This document shows, piece by piece, positions 10,556-16,841 of a stretch of DNA of 42,237 bases (positions are counted from its first letter, which is position 1; each line of letters starts with the position of its first letter). Made by a program: the position numbers and the translations under genes. The notes below the pieces were generated by a model. The model did no database searches. It worked only from the letters and a program-made list of their open reading frames with translations, and was not told the origin of the DNA. Source of the DNA: JBMNSK01 sp050945155 (lineage in GTDB: Bacteria; Actinomycetota; Coriobacteriia; Coriobacteriales; Eggerthellaceae); the NCBI GenBank assembly GCA_050945155.1, contig JBMNSK010000009.1:1-42237 (forward strand). Direction: 5' to 3'.

Positions 10556-10807
10556 TCACGGCAAGCAGCACGCTACGTCCGACAGCGCGCGGTAGAACCT
10601 TGCCGGGTCGTCAGCTGCCGCAGGCCCCGACGCCTGGACGTCGCAGGCCTCGATGACCGTCCACGTGCCGTCGGCGAGCTCGTGCGGGTCTCGGTTGAAC
10701 GCGAGGCCCCCCGAAGCATTATCGGGCTTGACTATGGAAACGGCCCCATCTGGAAGGAATGCGTCGACCTCGATACCGGCATCTTTAGCACGGGGGATCG
10801 ATGTCAT
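10556..10807 (-). CDS. Small hypothetical protein, probably truncated
   Basis: The frame encodes about 83 residues from a possible ATG at 10805-10807 to a TGA at 10556. It has GC-rich, gene-like codon use, clearly different from the AT-richer neighbours, and an internal stretch GIEVDAFLPDGAVSIVKPD that reads as real protein. I see no ribosome-binding site before the ATG. The gene abuts, back to back, a plus-strand fragment that also lacks a start, so both probably lost their 5' ends at a recombination junction near 10797-10807. No family is recognised. Confidence 0.4.
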   Translation of the reverse strand: MTSIPRAKDAGIEVDAFLPDGAVSIVKPDNASGGLAFNRDPHELADGTWTVIEACDVQASGPAAADDPARFYRALSDVACCLP

Positions 10808-11036
10808 CGATAACGACAAGGAGCTTGCGCGCCTCGACGAGGAAGCGCAGGACATCTACGCTTCGCTGTATGGGTTAGATGACAAAAGTGCGTTCAAGTT
10901 CGATGAAGCACGAGAAACCGAAGTCAAGCAGGAACTGCTGGATGCCATTTTCAAGATAAAGGCTAGGCTCAGCGAAATCAACGAATGTTCGTTCGTCGTT
11001 GAAGACGGGGAGACTGAACGCTTATCAGCGCTTTAG
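10797..11036 (+). pseudogene. 3' fragment of an unknown gene
   Basis: About 79 residues of charged, helix-prone protein run to a TAG at 11034-11036 (for example LARLDEEAQDIYASLYGLDD, FDEARETEVKQELLDAIFKI). There is no in-frame ATG, GTG or TTG near the beginning of the credible part. The upstream continuation of the same frame (10653-10796) is merely the complement of the minus-strand gene. I read it as a truncated gene. It may derive from an immunity-type or regulatory protein, but nothing identifies it. Confidence 0.4.
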
Positions 11037-11117
11037 GCCAGACGATATTCTTAGCAAACAAGGGCGACCGCCAACATGAACCGCAATTTAGAGGTAGATG
11101 TGATTGCGCCCTGAACC

Positions 11118-11435
11118 TTAATCTTCGAAGAGGCTAGGGCTTATCTCGATCGAGTACATGCCCGAGCATTTTTCAGACAGGTCGGCGATGGCGTTCTCCA
11201 GATCCGACATAAAGATTCTTTCTGCCTCCTGCGTCTCGAATCCTTTATGGTAAAAGTCCATTGGGGTATCGACGAACGTCGCGTCGTATCGGTCTTGTAT
11301 TGATTTAAACTTGCGATCAAGCTCAGCGTCCCCAGCGAGCTCTTGCGGAAGCGCGTTGTCATCAACGAAACCTTCGCTGTCGTATATCCACACTGGATAA
11401 CATCTATATTCGAGCTGTATCTTAATTGTCTTCAA
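11118..11435 (-). CDS. Small acidic protein, immunity-like, coupled to a toxin C-terminus
   Basis: I choose the TTG at 11433-11435 because AAAGGAG lies 7 nt before it; this gives 105 residues. The longer frame to 11486 would run through that ribosome-binding site and the preceding toxin-like frame. The protein is acidic and compact, with an N-terminal LEYRCYPVWIYDSEGFVDDN segment typical of small orphan proteins found after polymorphic-toxin C-termini. It starts 1 nt after the stop of the toxin-like fragment (11437-11643), and the ribosome-binding site lies inside that fragment's last codons, so the two were translationally coupled. The role as immunity protein is inference from position and size; no family was confirmed. 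Confidence 0.6.
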   Translation of the reverse strand: MKTIKIQLEYRCYPVWIYDSEGFVDDNALPQELAGDAELDRKFKSIQDRYDATFVDTPMDFYHKGFETQEAERIFMSDLENAIADLSEKCSGMYSIEISPSLFED

Positions 11436-11436
11436 T

Positions 11437-11643
11437 TCAACTCTCCTTTGGCAGAGATTTGGGATTTGCCCCGACAATGTATCCATTCTCCGAAACGGTG
11501 ATTGTTACTCGCCGTCGTGCCCCATTGTAGGTGAAATCGTATCTTTGGTGCGTTCCTTGCTTGCCGTCATAGAGAGGAAGAAAGCGCCAGTTGAGGGCTA
11601 TGGAGCCGTGCTCCGTGATGTCGCCCGTGCCGCAGTGACAACA
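11437..11643 (-). pseudogene. C-terminal remnant of a probable secreted/polymorphic toxin
   Basis: The frame is open from just after a TGA (11644-11646) to the TGA at 11437-11439, about 68 residues with no start codon of its own. It includes RYDFTYNGARRRVTITVSEN followed by GYIVGANPKSLPKES. The alternating beta-strand pattern with Arg/Lys-rich turns, ending just before a small coupled acidic gene, matches the layout of toxin C-terminal domains with their immunity genes. Everything upstream (secretion and repeat domains) is absent, and the region beyond it is the att-flanking repeat. The exact toxin family and activity cannot be assigned. Confidence 0.5.
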
Positions 11644-11743
11644 TCATGATTCAGGGGCCGCATACGACAGCCCTAATTGGTAGAAAGCAATTAAAAAAAC
11701 GCTGTTCAACGAATCGTATTAGGCATATCTGACGATTCTTACC

Positions 11744-11760
11744 TACTCCCACTCGATAGT
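11744..11760 (-). repeat. Attachment-site-like copy 2 of the guaA 3' end
   Basis: Fifteen of 17 bp match the guaA end. Both differences are synonymous in the guaA frame (Ile ATT to ATC, Glu GAA to GAG), so the sequence still reads Thr-Ile-Glu-Trp-Glu-stop. This suggests a copy derived from another guaA allele rather than random similarity. It would be an internal junction between two tandem remnants. Confidence 0.7.
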
Positions 11761-11776
11761 CGTAAAAATTCTCCGC

Positions 11777-11863
11777 TGGTAGTCAGCATGCCGCATGACC
11801 AGCGCGAATGCTTACTCTTGGGAGTGCAGAGCGTCCCAAACCCTGGTAGTCACCTGGTAGTCA
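11777..11863 (+). repeat. Cluster of TGGTAGTCA repeats (possible integrase arm sites), copy 2
   Basis: TGGTAGTCA occurs at 11777, 11844 and 11855, at the same distances from the guaA-like core as in copy 1. Copy 1 carries an additional stretch of about 24 bp with one direct and one inverted unit, so the two copies differ in number of binding-site-like words. Confidence 0.5.
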
Positions 11864-11998
11864 GTTGCGCGAGTAAATTGCATGAAACGGGAGTAAAGCC
11901 GCTGACCTGCAGAAATTACGAAATTCAACATATTGTTGAGTATACCCGGCGAGGTTGGGCCCCGCATAACCGATAGTAAATCTCTGAACTGCGGCTAT

Positions 11999-12721
11999 TC
12001 AAGCATCGCGCATCAGTTGATTGTCGAAAGCTGGCTTTTTCTTCATATTCTTAGATGCGCTGAACCTCTTCTTTTCGACATGGGCGTCGCGATATAACAA
12101 GTGAGGAATTCCAACGAGTTCGATTTGCTGTTCCATGATTGGGTCGCTCTTCCCATAGATGAGCACGCCGGATGGCCTGACATGCATGAGTTTCTCCGTA
12201 TAACGCGTATCCACATGGCTCGCCGTCCTATCGCATCCGAGCGTACCGGAGGCGCATAGGACCCCCTTGGGCACGGAGCTCAGGCACCGTAGCGTCTAAA
12301 CGGAGCCGCATCGGAGGTTCTGGACGATTTTGACCCCGCTCACACCGAGGACGGCGGCGAACAGCTGATTGGCAAGCATGAGCATTTCCTGCCACTCGGT
12401 ATCCATATCGGAGGTGACTGTAACGTCGACTCCGACAACGCCCATGAAGGAGCGATACTCATCGAGCTCCTCAAAGAGGTTCTCGAATCGGGGATAGATA
12501 CGCTCGTCCTCGCAGAAGAAGCAGATTACGGTCCTAGATTTGTCCCTGATATATCCGTTGTTGCGGTCCCTGTATGTGACCATCTGGTCAGGGATCTCGT
12601 CGAGGTACCAAGACTTCTCCACGGCCGGGAAGCCGAGGGCATCAAAGCCGACGCCCCTCTCGGCAAGATAACCCGTGCATCTGTCTATGAGCTCCATGAT
12701 GTCCGTGAGCTTCGATATCAC
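11999..12721 (-). pseudogene. DUF4417-like protein gene interrupted by an in-frame TAG
   Basis: The GTG at 12719-12721 follows GGAGGGG by a few nt and opens a frame that stops at a TAG (12296-12298) after 141 codons. The same frame then continues uninterrupted to a stop at 11999, 241 codons in all. The two halves complement each other: the first ends in a conserved-looking strand (GVKIVQNLRCGS) and the second resumes with LRCLSSVPKGVLCASGTLGC and a VRPSGVLIYG strand. This is the order I know from DUF4417 proteins (plasmid or phage-associated, function unknown). The parsimonious reading is one gene killed by a nonsense mutation. Amber readthrough is possible but unsupported. Downstream re-initiation at the GTG at 12272-12274 could make only the C-terminal part. 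Confidence 0.6.
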
Positions 12722-12790
12722 GCAGCTCCCCTCCGCTCCTCCGGAAGCATGAAGACAAGCCTGGAGCCAGGTAGAGTAGGCGAGAGTCGC

Positions 12791-12907
12791 TTATAGGGGT
12801 GAAGATGCTGGCAGATAGGTGGGATCGAAGGAGATGAGGGAAATCTTCTCCTGCGGGAGAGGTGTGTGATCCCAATACGCTCCGATGAGTTTGTACGTCG
12901 ACTTCAT
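12791..12907 (-). CDS. Very small hypothetical ORF coupled to the upstream gene
   Basis: ATG at 12905-12907 starts one nucleotide after the TAG of the 115-residue gene (12909-13256) and runs 38 codons to a TAA at 12791. It reads MKSTYKLIGAYWDHTPL and so on, then ends abruptly in a low-complexity PASSPL tail. The tight coupling suggests real translation, and the abrupt end suggests 3' truncation. It lies in the same frame as the DUF4417-like gene downstream. Family unknown. Confidence 0.4.
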   Translation of the reverse strand: MKSTYKLIGAYWDHTPLPQEKISLISFDPTYLPASSPL

Positions 12908-12908
12908 G

Positions 12909-13256
12909 CTAGAACTCCACCACGACACCAGTGTTTAGCTCTATGGCGCGTAGCGCGAACTCGTCGAGCTTGCGGTAAAGAAGCTCGAGACGTGGAACGA
13001 TGGGCTTCTTAAGGCGATCTTGAAGCCAACCGTGCAGGAGCCTGCACTTCTCCGCATCGAAATAGTCCACATCGCCGTAGTCCAGCAGCACATCGCACAG
13101 GACGTCGACCGGTTCGATGAAGTCGTCCCTGAAGAGAGGCCAGTCTTCCATCTCGAACTGGAATATCTCGACGTTGGGTCCCCCGCATTGAGAAACCTCG
13201 GGAATGTGTCCATAATAGGAGGCTCCGTCCAAATCTAAGACAAGCCTGTACTGCAT
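12909..13256 (-). CDS. Hypothetical 115-residue acidic protein
   Basis: I choose ATG 13254-13256 because GGAGGTG stands 6 nt upstream; the longer frame to 13361 has no such site. The product begins MQYRLVLDLDGASYYG and is rich in Asp, Glu and aromatic residues (EDWPLFRDDF). It has no signal peptide or membrane segment. It is the first gene on the guaA side of the degraded island and is directly followed by a coupled mini-ORF. Its size and acidity resemble immunity or anti-restriction proteins, but I recognise no family. Confidence 0.55.
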   Translation of the reverse strand: MQYRLVLDLDGASYYGHIPEVSQCGGPNVEIFQFEMEDWPLFRDDFIEPVDVLCDVLLDYGDVDYFDAEKCRLLHGWLQDRLKKPIVPRLELLYRKLDEFALRAIELNTGVVVEF

Positions 13257-13552
13257 CTCTACACCTCCTCTCTTCTGAGAGAGCCCGATGATTACGGCTA
13301 AGCCAGCATTCCTAAAGTTGGCGCTTCCGTGTTTCCGCTCCGTATTGCGAAAGTATTGCACGGTTGCCTATCATAGCCCTTGATTCTGGGAACATTCAGC
13401 CATATTCGGTGATGGTTCCACAGGTTGAGCGCACATTCGGAGCTGAGGCCAAACGCATCTGCTGTTTCCAATTAGTAGAAGCCCCTCCTCAGTGTAGGGG
13501 AATACTCGAGAAGGGACGAGATGGCACCAAGTGTCAATGCATGCTAAATGCC
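13257..13552. other. Gap between the island genes and guaA
   Basis: About 295 bp without a credible gene on either strand; frames crossing it have no ribosome-binding site or protein-like composition. A short inverted repeat CCCCT/AGGGG lies at 13483-13501 but has no T-run on either side, so I do not call it a terminator. Confidence 0.5.
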
Positions 13553-15150
13553 TATTCCCACTCAATAGTTGCAGGTGGCTTTGGGGTAATGTCGTAAACC
13601 ACTCGATTTACTCCCGGTACTTCAGCAACGATTCTGCTCGAGATTGTTCCTAAAACTTCATAGGGGAGCTTTGCCCAATCTGCTGTCATAGCGTCTTGAC
13701 TTTCAACCGCGCGTAAAATGACAGGTCGTGCATAAGTTCGCTCGTCGCCCATAACTCCTACGCTTCGAATATCGGGAAGAACAGCAAAATACTGCCAAAC
13801 GCTATGAGCACTTTCACGTTGCCCTGTCTCCTTAAAAAGCTGTTCGTTATATGCATCGAGCTCTTCGCGAACAATTGCATCAGCATTCTTTAATATCGTG
13901 AGTTTTTCTGGTGTTACCTCGCCGATAATGCGAATGGCCAAGCCGGGGCCAGGGAAGGGTTGGCGGTGAACGAGATAATCCGGCAGGCCAAGTGCCGTGC
14001 CGAGCTGGCGTACTTCATCTTTAAAAAAGTGATCAAGTGGCTCAATAAGTTCAAAGCTCACTCCTGGCGGGAAGGGAATTAAATTGTGATGGCTTTTTAT
14101 AGTTGAAGACTTTCCACCAGTTTTTCGGGCACCGCTTTCAATAATGTCGGGATAGATTGTCCCTTGGGCCAAGAACTTAACCCCATCAAGTTTCTGAGCT
14201 TCCTCGAAAAAGACTTTCCAAAATTCGGTTCCAATTATGCGACGTTTCTCTTCAGGGTCATTTACCCCTGCAAGCAAGCTTGCATATCGTTCTTCGGCAT
14301 GAACATGAACAAAATTGAGATTAAAGTGTTTCGTGAACACCTCTTCAACTTGTTCAGGCTCGCCCTTGCGTAGAAGACCGTGATTGACAAACACGCAGGT
14401 GAGTTGGGTGCCAATGGCACGAGAACAAAGTGCTGCAACTACCGAACTATCAACCCCGCCTGAAAGGCCTAAAATTACTTGCTTGTCTCCGACCCGTTCA
14501 CGGATAGCAGCTACCATCTCATCGACGATATTCTCCATGCGCCAAGTTCTTCCAAATCCACAGATTTTAAAAAGGAAGTTTTCAAGCATCTGTTTGCCAT
14601 AGGGCGTGTGGTGTACTTCGGGATGAAACTGAGTCGCGTAGAGGTTCCGTGCGGCATTTTCCATTGCAGCAATAGGACAAGTTTCGGTCGATGCGGTGAT
14701 TTGAAATCCTTCAGGAACTTCACTTACCGCATCAAAGTGGCTCATCCATACGGTTTGTTCCTCCGGTGTGCCTTCTAAAATTTTGCTTTCACCATGACGG
14801 TGCAGTCGTGCAGGACCATATTCGCCCTTTTCTGTATGTCCTACTTTGCCGCCTAACGTTACTGCCATAATTTGCTGGCCGTAGCAGAATCCAAGAATTG
14901 GGATGCCTAGATTAAGGATTTCGGGATCAATGGATGGTGCGCCCTCAGCATACACGCTTGCCGGGCCTCCCGATAGGATAAGTGCTGAAGGACGTAGTGC
15001 TTTTAGTTCAGCTGCGGAAATATCACAAGGGACAATTTCTGAGTATACCTGCAGGTCACGGACCCGACGAGCAATGAGCTGTCCATACTGGGCCCCAAAG
15101 TCAAGCACGATAACTTTTTCTGCAATCTGGTTTGCTGAATCCTTGAGCAC
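13552..15150 (-). CDS. guaA: GMP synthase (glutamine-hydrolysing)
   Basis: Converts XMP to GMP using ATP and glutamine ammonia, in the cytoplasm. I choose the GTG at 15148-15150 (GAAGGAG 5 nt upstream), giving 532 residues, close to the family norm; a longer frame to 15216 is unlikely. The N-terminal class I amidotransferase domain shows the catalytic Cys in GFCYGQQ (about Cys89) and His/Glu in FHPEVH (about 176 and 178). The ATP-pyrophosphatase P-loop SGGVDSS is at about 230-236. The dimerisation domain ends with the conserved TPKPPATIEWE. The final codons double as an integration site: two further copies of this 3' end lie to the left at 10105 and 11744. It is divergent from uppP. No purine riboswitch is apparent in its short leader. 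Confidence 0.97.
   Translation of the reverse strand: MLKDSANQIAEKVIVLDFGAQYGQLIARRVRDLQVYSEIVPCDISAAELKALRPSALILSGGPASVYAEGAPSIDPEILNLGIPILGFCYGQQIMAVTLGGKVGHTEKGEYGPARLHRHGESKILEGTPEEQTVWMSHFDAVSEVPEGFQITASTETCPIAAMENAARNLYATQFHPEVHHTPYGKQMLENFLFKICGFGRTWRMENIVDEMVAAIRERVGDKQVILGLSGGVDSSVVAALCSRAIGTQLTCVFVNHGLLRKGEPEQVEEVFTKHFNLNFVHVHAEERYASLLAGVNDPEEKRRIIGTEFWKVFFEEAQKLDGVKFLAQGTIYPDIIESGARKTGGKSSTIKSHHNLIPFPPGVSFELIEPLDHFFKDEVRQLGTALGLPDYLVHRQPFPGPGLAIRIIGEVTPEKLTILKNADAIVREELDAYNEQLFKETGQRESAHSVWQYFAVLPDIRSVGVMGDERTYARPVILRAVESQDAMTADWAKLPYEVLGTISSRIVAEVPGVNRVVYDITPKPPATIEWE
13553..13569 (-). repeat. guaA-proximal attachment-site core
   Basis: These are the last five sense codons' worth of guaA plus most of its stop codon, overlapping the coding sequence. 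It is the reference copy for the two repeats at 10105 and 11744, and marks the guaA-side junction of the integrated region. Confidence 0.7.
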
Positions 15151-15294
15151 CTTGTCTCCTTCTAGACATTTTTTCTGTACGCGTGTGTTTTTCCCATAAG
15201 TCGGGCATCCATGCACTATATTTTCATAAGCTGCTGATATGATGCCGCAACGGATACATAATAACGTTCAAACTCTGCATTTAGGTACTCGGAT

Positions 15295-16212
15295 ATGATG
15301 CTTAACGAAATCTTAAAAGCAATACTCATCGGTGTTGTAGAAGGCATTACTGAATGGCTTCCTATCTCTTCAACCGGACACATGATTTTGGTGGATGAAT
15401 TTGTTCACCTGCAGGTATCACCAGAGTTTTTGGCATTGTTTTTGGTTGTTATTCAAATTGGCGCCATTATGGCGGTCATCATCTTGTACTTCCATAAATT
15501 AAATCCATTTTCGCGAAAGAAAACTAAAGAGGAAAGAAAGAGCACCTGGAGACTTTGGGGTATGGTCGTGATTGGCTGTATTCCAGCTGCTATTGTTGGT
15601 TTTTTGCTTGATGATTGGGTTAATGCGCACTTTTATAACAAAGTCGTTGTTTCCGCGATGCTTATCCTTTACGGCATTATTTTCATCGTGCTCGAACGCC
15701 GCAATCGCCGGCGTTTTGCAGAGGTAAGCGAAGGAGTTCATGGGAAACATATACGCCAGGAAGACGCCGACCCCGAGCATCTGCTTTTTGACGTAACCGA
15801 CGTTGACAATATTGATTGGAAAACAGCCCTAAAAATTGGTTGTTTTCAGGTGCTGGCTATCATTCCAGGAACCAGTAGATCAGGAGCTACGATTATTGGC
15901 GGCATGCTAACCGGATGTTCTCGTACAGCCGCAGCAGAGTTTACTTTCTTTTTGGCTATTCCGGTCATGCTCGGATGGGGGCTTGTTAAAGCGGTGAAAT
16001 TCATCATGAATGGCATCGCCATGACGCAAGTTGAAATTGCCGTGCTGATAACGGGAGTGGTAACAGCGTTTGTACTTTCGGTCATCTCCATTAAATTCCT
16101 CATGGGTTATATCAAGCGCAATGACTTTACCGCGTTTGGCGTCTACCGCATTATCGTAGGTGCAGTTGTTCTTGGTTACTTTGCGTTCGAAACGATGGGG
16201 ATGCTGCCGTAG
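15295..16212 (+). CDS. uppP: Undecaprenyl-diphosphate phosphatase
   Basis: Integral membrane enzyme of the BacA/UppP family that recycles undecaprenyl pyrophosphate to the monophosphate carrier for peptidoglycan synthesis. It is 305 residues with several hydrophobic helices. The two family motifs are present: EGITEWLPISSTGH near the N-terminus and PGTSRSGATI in the second half. Two adjacent ATG codons at 15295 and 15298 are possible starts; AGGT lies shortly upstream. A hydrophilic charged loop of about 50 residues (HGKHIRQEDADPEHL region) sits between the two halves. It is divergent from guaA and followed by a long non-coding stretch, so it is probably monocistronic. The family is linked to bacitracin tolerance. 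Confidence 0.95.
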   Translation: MMLNEILKAILIGVVEGITEWLPISSTGHMILVDEFVHLQVSPEFLALFLVVIQIGAIMAVIILYFHKLNPFSRKKTKEERKSTWRLWGMVVIGCIPAAIVGFLLDDWVNAHFYNKVVVSAMLILYGIIFIVLERRNRRRFAEVSEGVHGKHIRQEDADPEHLLFDVTDVDNIDWKTALKIGCFQVLAIIPGTSRSGATIIGGMLTGCSRTAAAEFTFFLAIPVMLGWGLVKAVKFIMNGIAMTQVEIAVLITGVVTAFVLSVISIKFLMGYIKRNDFTAFGVYRIIVGAVVLGYFAFETMGMLP

Positions 16213-16265
16213 GCAGGGAAAGCTGCAAAGCCTTTAAGACGCAGCGCAAAATTTGCTCTAAGCGA

Positions 16266-16299
16266 TTTTCGGAGGCAACGCCTGCAGGGTACCCGAAAA
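16266..16299 (+). other. Possible structured element downstream of uppP
   Basis: TTTTCGG (16266-16272) can pair with CCGAAAA (16293-16299), enclosing the hairpin AGGC-aac-GCCT (16273-16283) and part of the palindrome GGGTACCC (16287-16294). There is no T-run, so it is not a classical terminator. It could be an RNA structure in the uppP 3' region or in a long aroH leader. I match it to no known riboswitch. Confidence 0.25.
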
Positions 16300-16364
16300 G
16301 TAAGAGGAAACTGCCAATCTATGTCTGAATTTCAAGGGCAACTTACCTTGGCAATGTGAGAACC

Positions 16365-16415
16365 GAACGGAATCAAGCAGCGAAGAATCCGTTTGAACTG
16401 TTAATGATTCCGTTC
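16365..16415. promoter_or_regulatory. Perfect 11-bp inverted repeat upstream of the aromatic genes
   Basis: GAACGGAATCA (16365-16375) and TGATTCCGTTC (16405-16415) are perfect inverted repeats separated by 29 bp. A near-copy of the right arm, GAATCCGTTT, lies between them at 16385-16394. The set could be an operator with three half-sites or two alternative RNA hairpins. It lies about 150 bp before the chorismate mutase start in a 347-bp non-coding gap (16213-16559). Confidence 0.4.
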
Positions 16416-16431
16416 ACGTCCCATTTATATT

Positions 16432-16461
16432 TTGTGAATTCCTTTTTTAGGGAAGTATTTT
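16432..16461 (+). promoter_or_regulatory. Candidate promoter for the chorismate mutase/DAHP synthase pair
   Basis: TTGTGA (16432-16437), an 18-bp spacer and TATTTT (16456-16461) lie in an AT-rich tract. The 8-bp palindrome GAACGTTC (16468-16475) lies where the transcript would begin and could be an operator. Match quality is modest. Confidence 0.35.
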
Positions 16462-16559
16462 ATAAACGAACGTTCTATAAATAAAAAAAAGGACGAACGG
16501 ATACTGCTTATATGTAAGGCGTAACAATGGTCATGGTAACCACAAGGGAAGGAAAGACC

Positions 16560-16841
16560 ATGTCAGACATTAATAACGTTAACGAAGCTATTGCAGAACA
16601 TCGTGCAGAGATTGACACAATAGACGAGCAGATTGTTGACTTACTAAACAAACGTGCCGAGCAGTCGCTTGCGATTCGTGCCCTGAAACCTGAAGCGCAT
16701 ATGGGGCTGTATGACCCGAAGCGGGAAGAAGAAATCGTCAAGCGACTCTACGAATATAACGAAGGTCCGCTTTACAACGACAATCTTCGTGACATCTATG
16801 AACGTATTTTGAAAGTAATGAAGGAGGTGCCGTCACGGTGA
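16560..16841 (+). CDS. Chorismate mutase (AroQ class)
   Basis: Rearranges chorismate to prephenate, the committed step to Phe and Tyr. I choose the ATG at 16560 (GGAAGGA a few nt upstream), giving 93 residues; an earlier ATG at 16527 is possible. The sequence has the AroQ helical pattern: a first helix with IDTIDEQIVDLLNKRAE, then a Lys-containing middle and a C-terminal helix with DIYERILKVMKE. It is the size of a free-standing monofunctional domain. Its last codon overlaps the GTG of the DAHP synthase gene by 4 bp, so translation is coupled. In relatives such as Bacillus AroA the two activities are one fused protein; here they are separate. Confidence 0.9.
   Translation: MSDINNVNEAIAEHRAEIDTIDEQIVDLLNKRAEQSLAIRALKPEAHMGLYDPKREEEIVKRLYEYNEGPLYNDNLRDIYERILKVMKEVPSR

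Larger units (their letters stand above)
11744..11994. repeat. Second copy of the att-flanking non-coding repeat
   Basis: About 200 bp match 10105-10345 with scattered substitutions and one indel of about 24 bp. Shared blocks include the guaA-like core, a CCGCATGACCAGCGCGAA block, an ACTCTTGGGAGTGCAGAG block and a TTGAGTAcACCCGG block. No gene lies in 11644-11998; this repeat occupies most of that gap. Confidence 0.65.
10105..13569. mobile_element. Degraded tandem remnants of element(s) integrated at the guaA 3' end
   Basis: The 17 bp covering the last guaA codons (13553-13569) recur exactly at 10105-10121 and with two mismatches at 11744-11760. Both extra copies are followed on the same side by about 200-300 bp of related sequence with repeated 9-bp words. 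Between the three sites lie short, mostly minus-strand, GC-richer and partly broken genes unlike the flanking housekeeping genes. The 3' end of guaA is a known integration target for genomic islands. The simplest reading is two tandem element remnants (10105-11744 and 11744-13553). No integrase, excisionase or relaxase is visible, so mobility has been lost or was supplied in trans. Whether the adhesin gene to the left belongs to the same island cannot be told. Confidence 0.7.

Noticed and set aside
10653..10796. N-terminal extension of the plus-strand fragment ending at 11036
   Set aside because: It is the complement of the gene-like minus-strand frame 10556-10807 and has arbitrary composition.
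11438..11486. Upstream extension of the immunity-like gene to 11486
   Set aside because: It would run through the ribosome-binding site and overlap the more protein-like toxin frame; the TTG at 11433-11435 has a well-spaced AAAGGAG.
13483..13501. CCCCT/AGGGG hairpin as a guaA terminator
   Set aside because: Short stem and no T-run in the direction of guaA transcription.
15151..15294. Purine riboswitch upstream of guaA
   Set aside because: The leader is short and I find neither the conserved core nor a paired P1 stem.
16468..16475. GAACGTTC as a LexA/SOS box
   Set aside because: The Gram-positive SOS box needs CGAAC and GTTCG separated by four bases; here the half-sites are fused.
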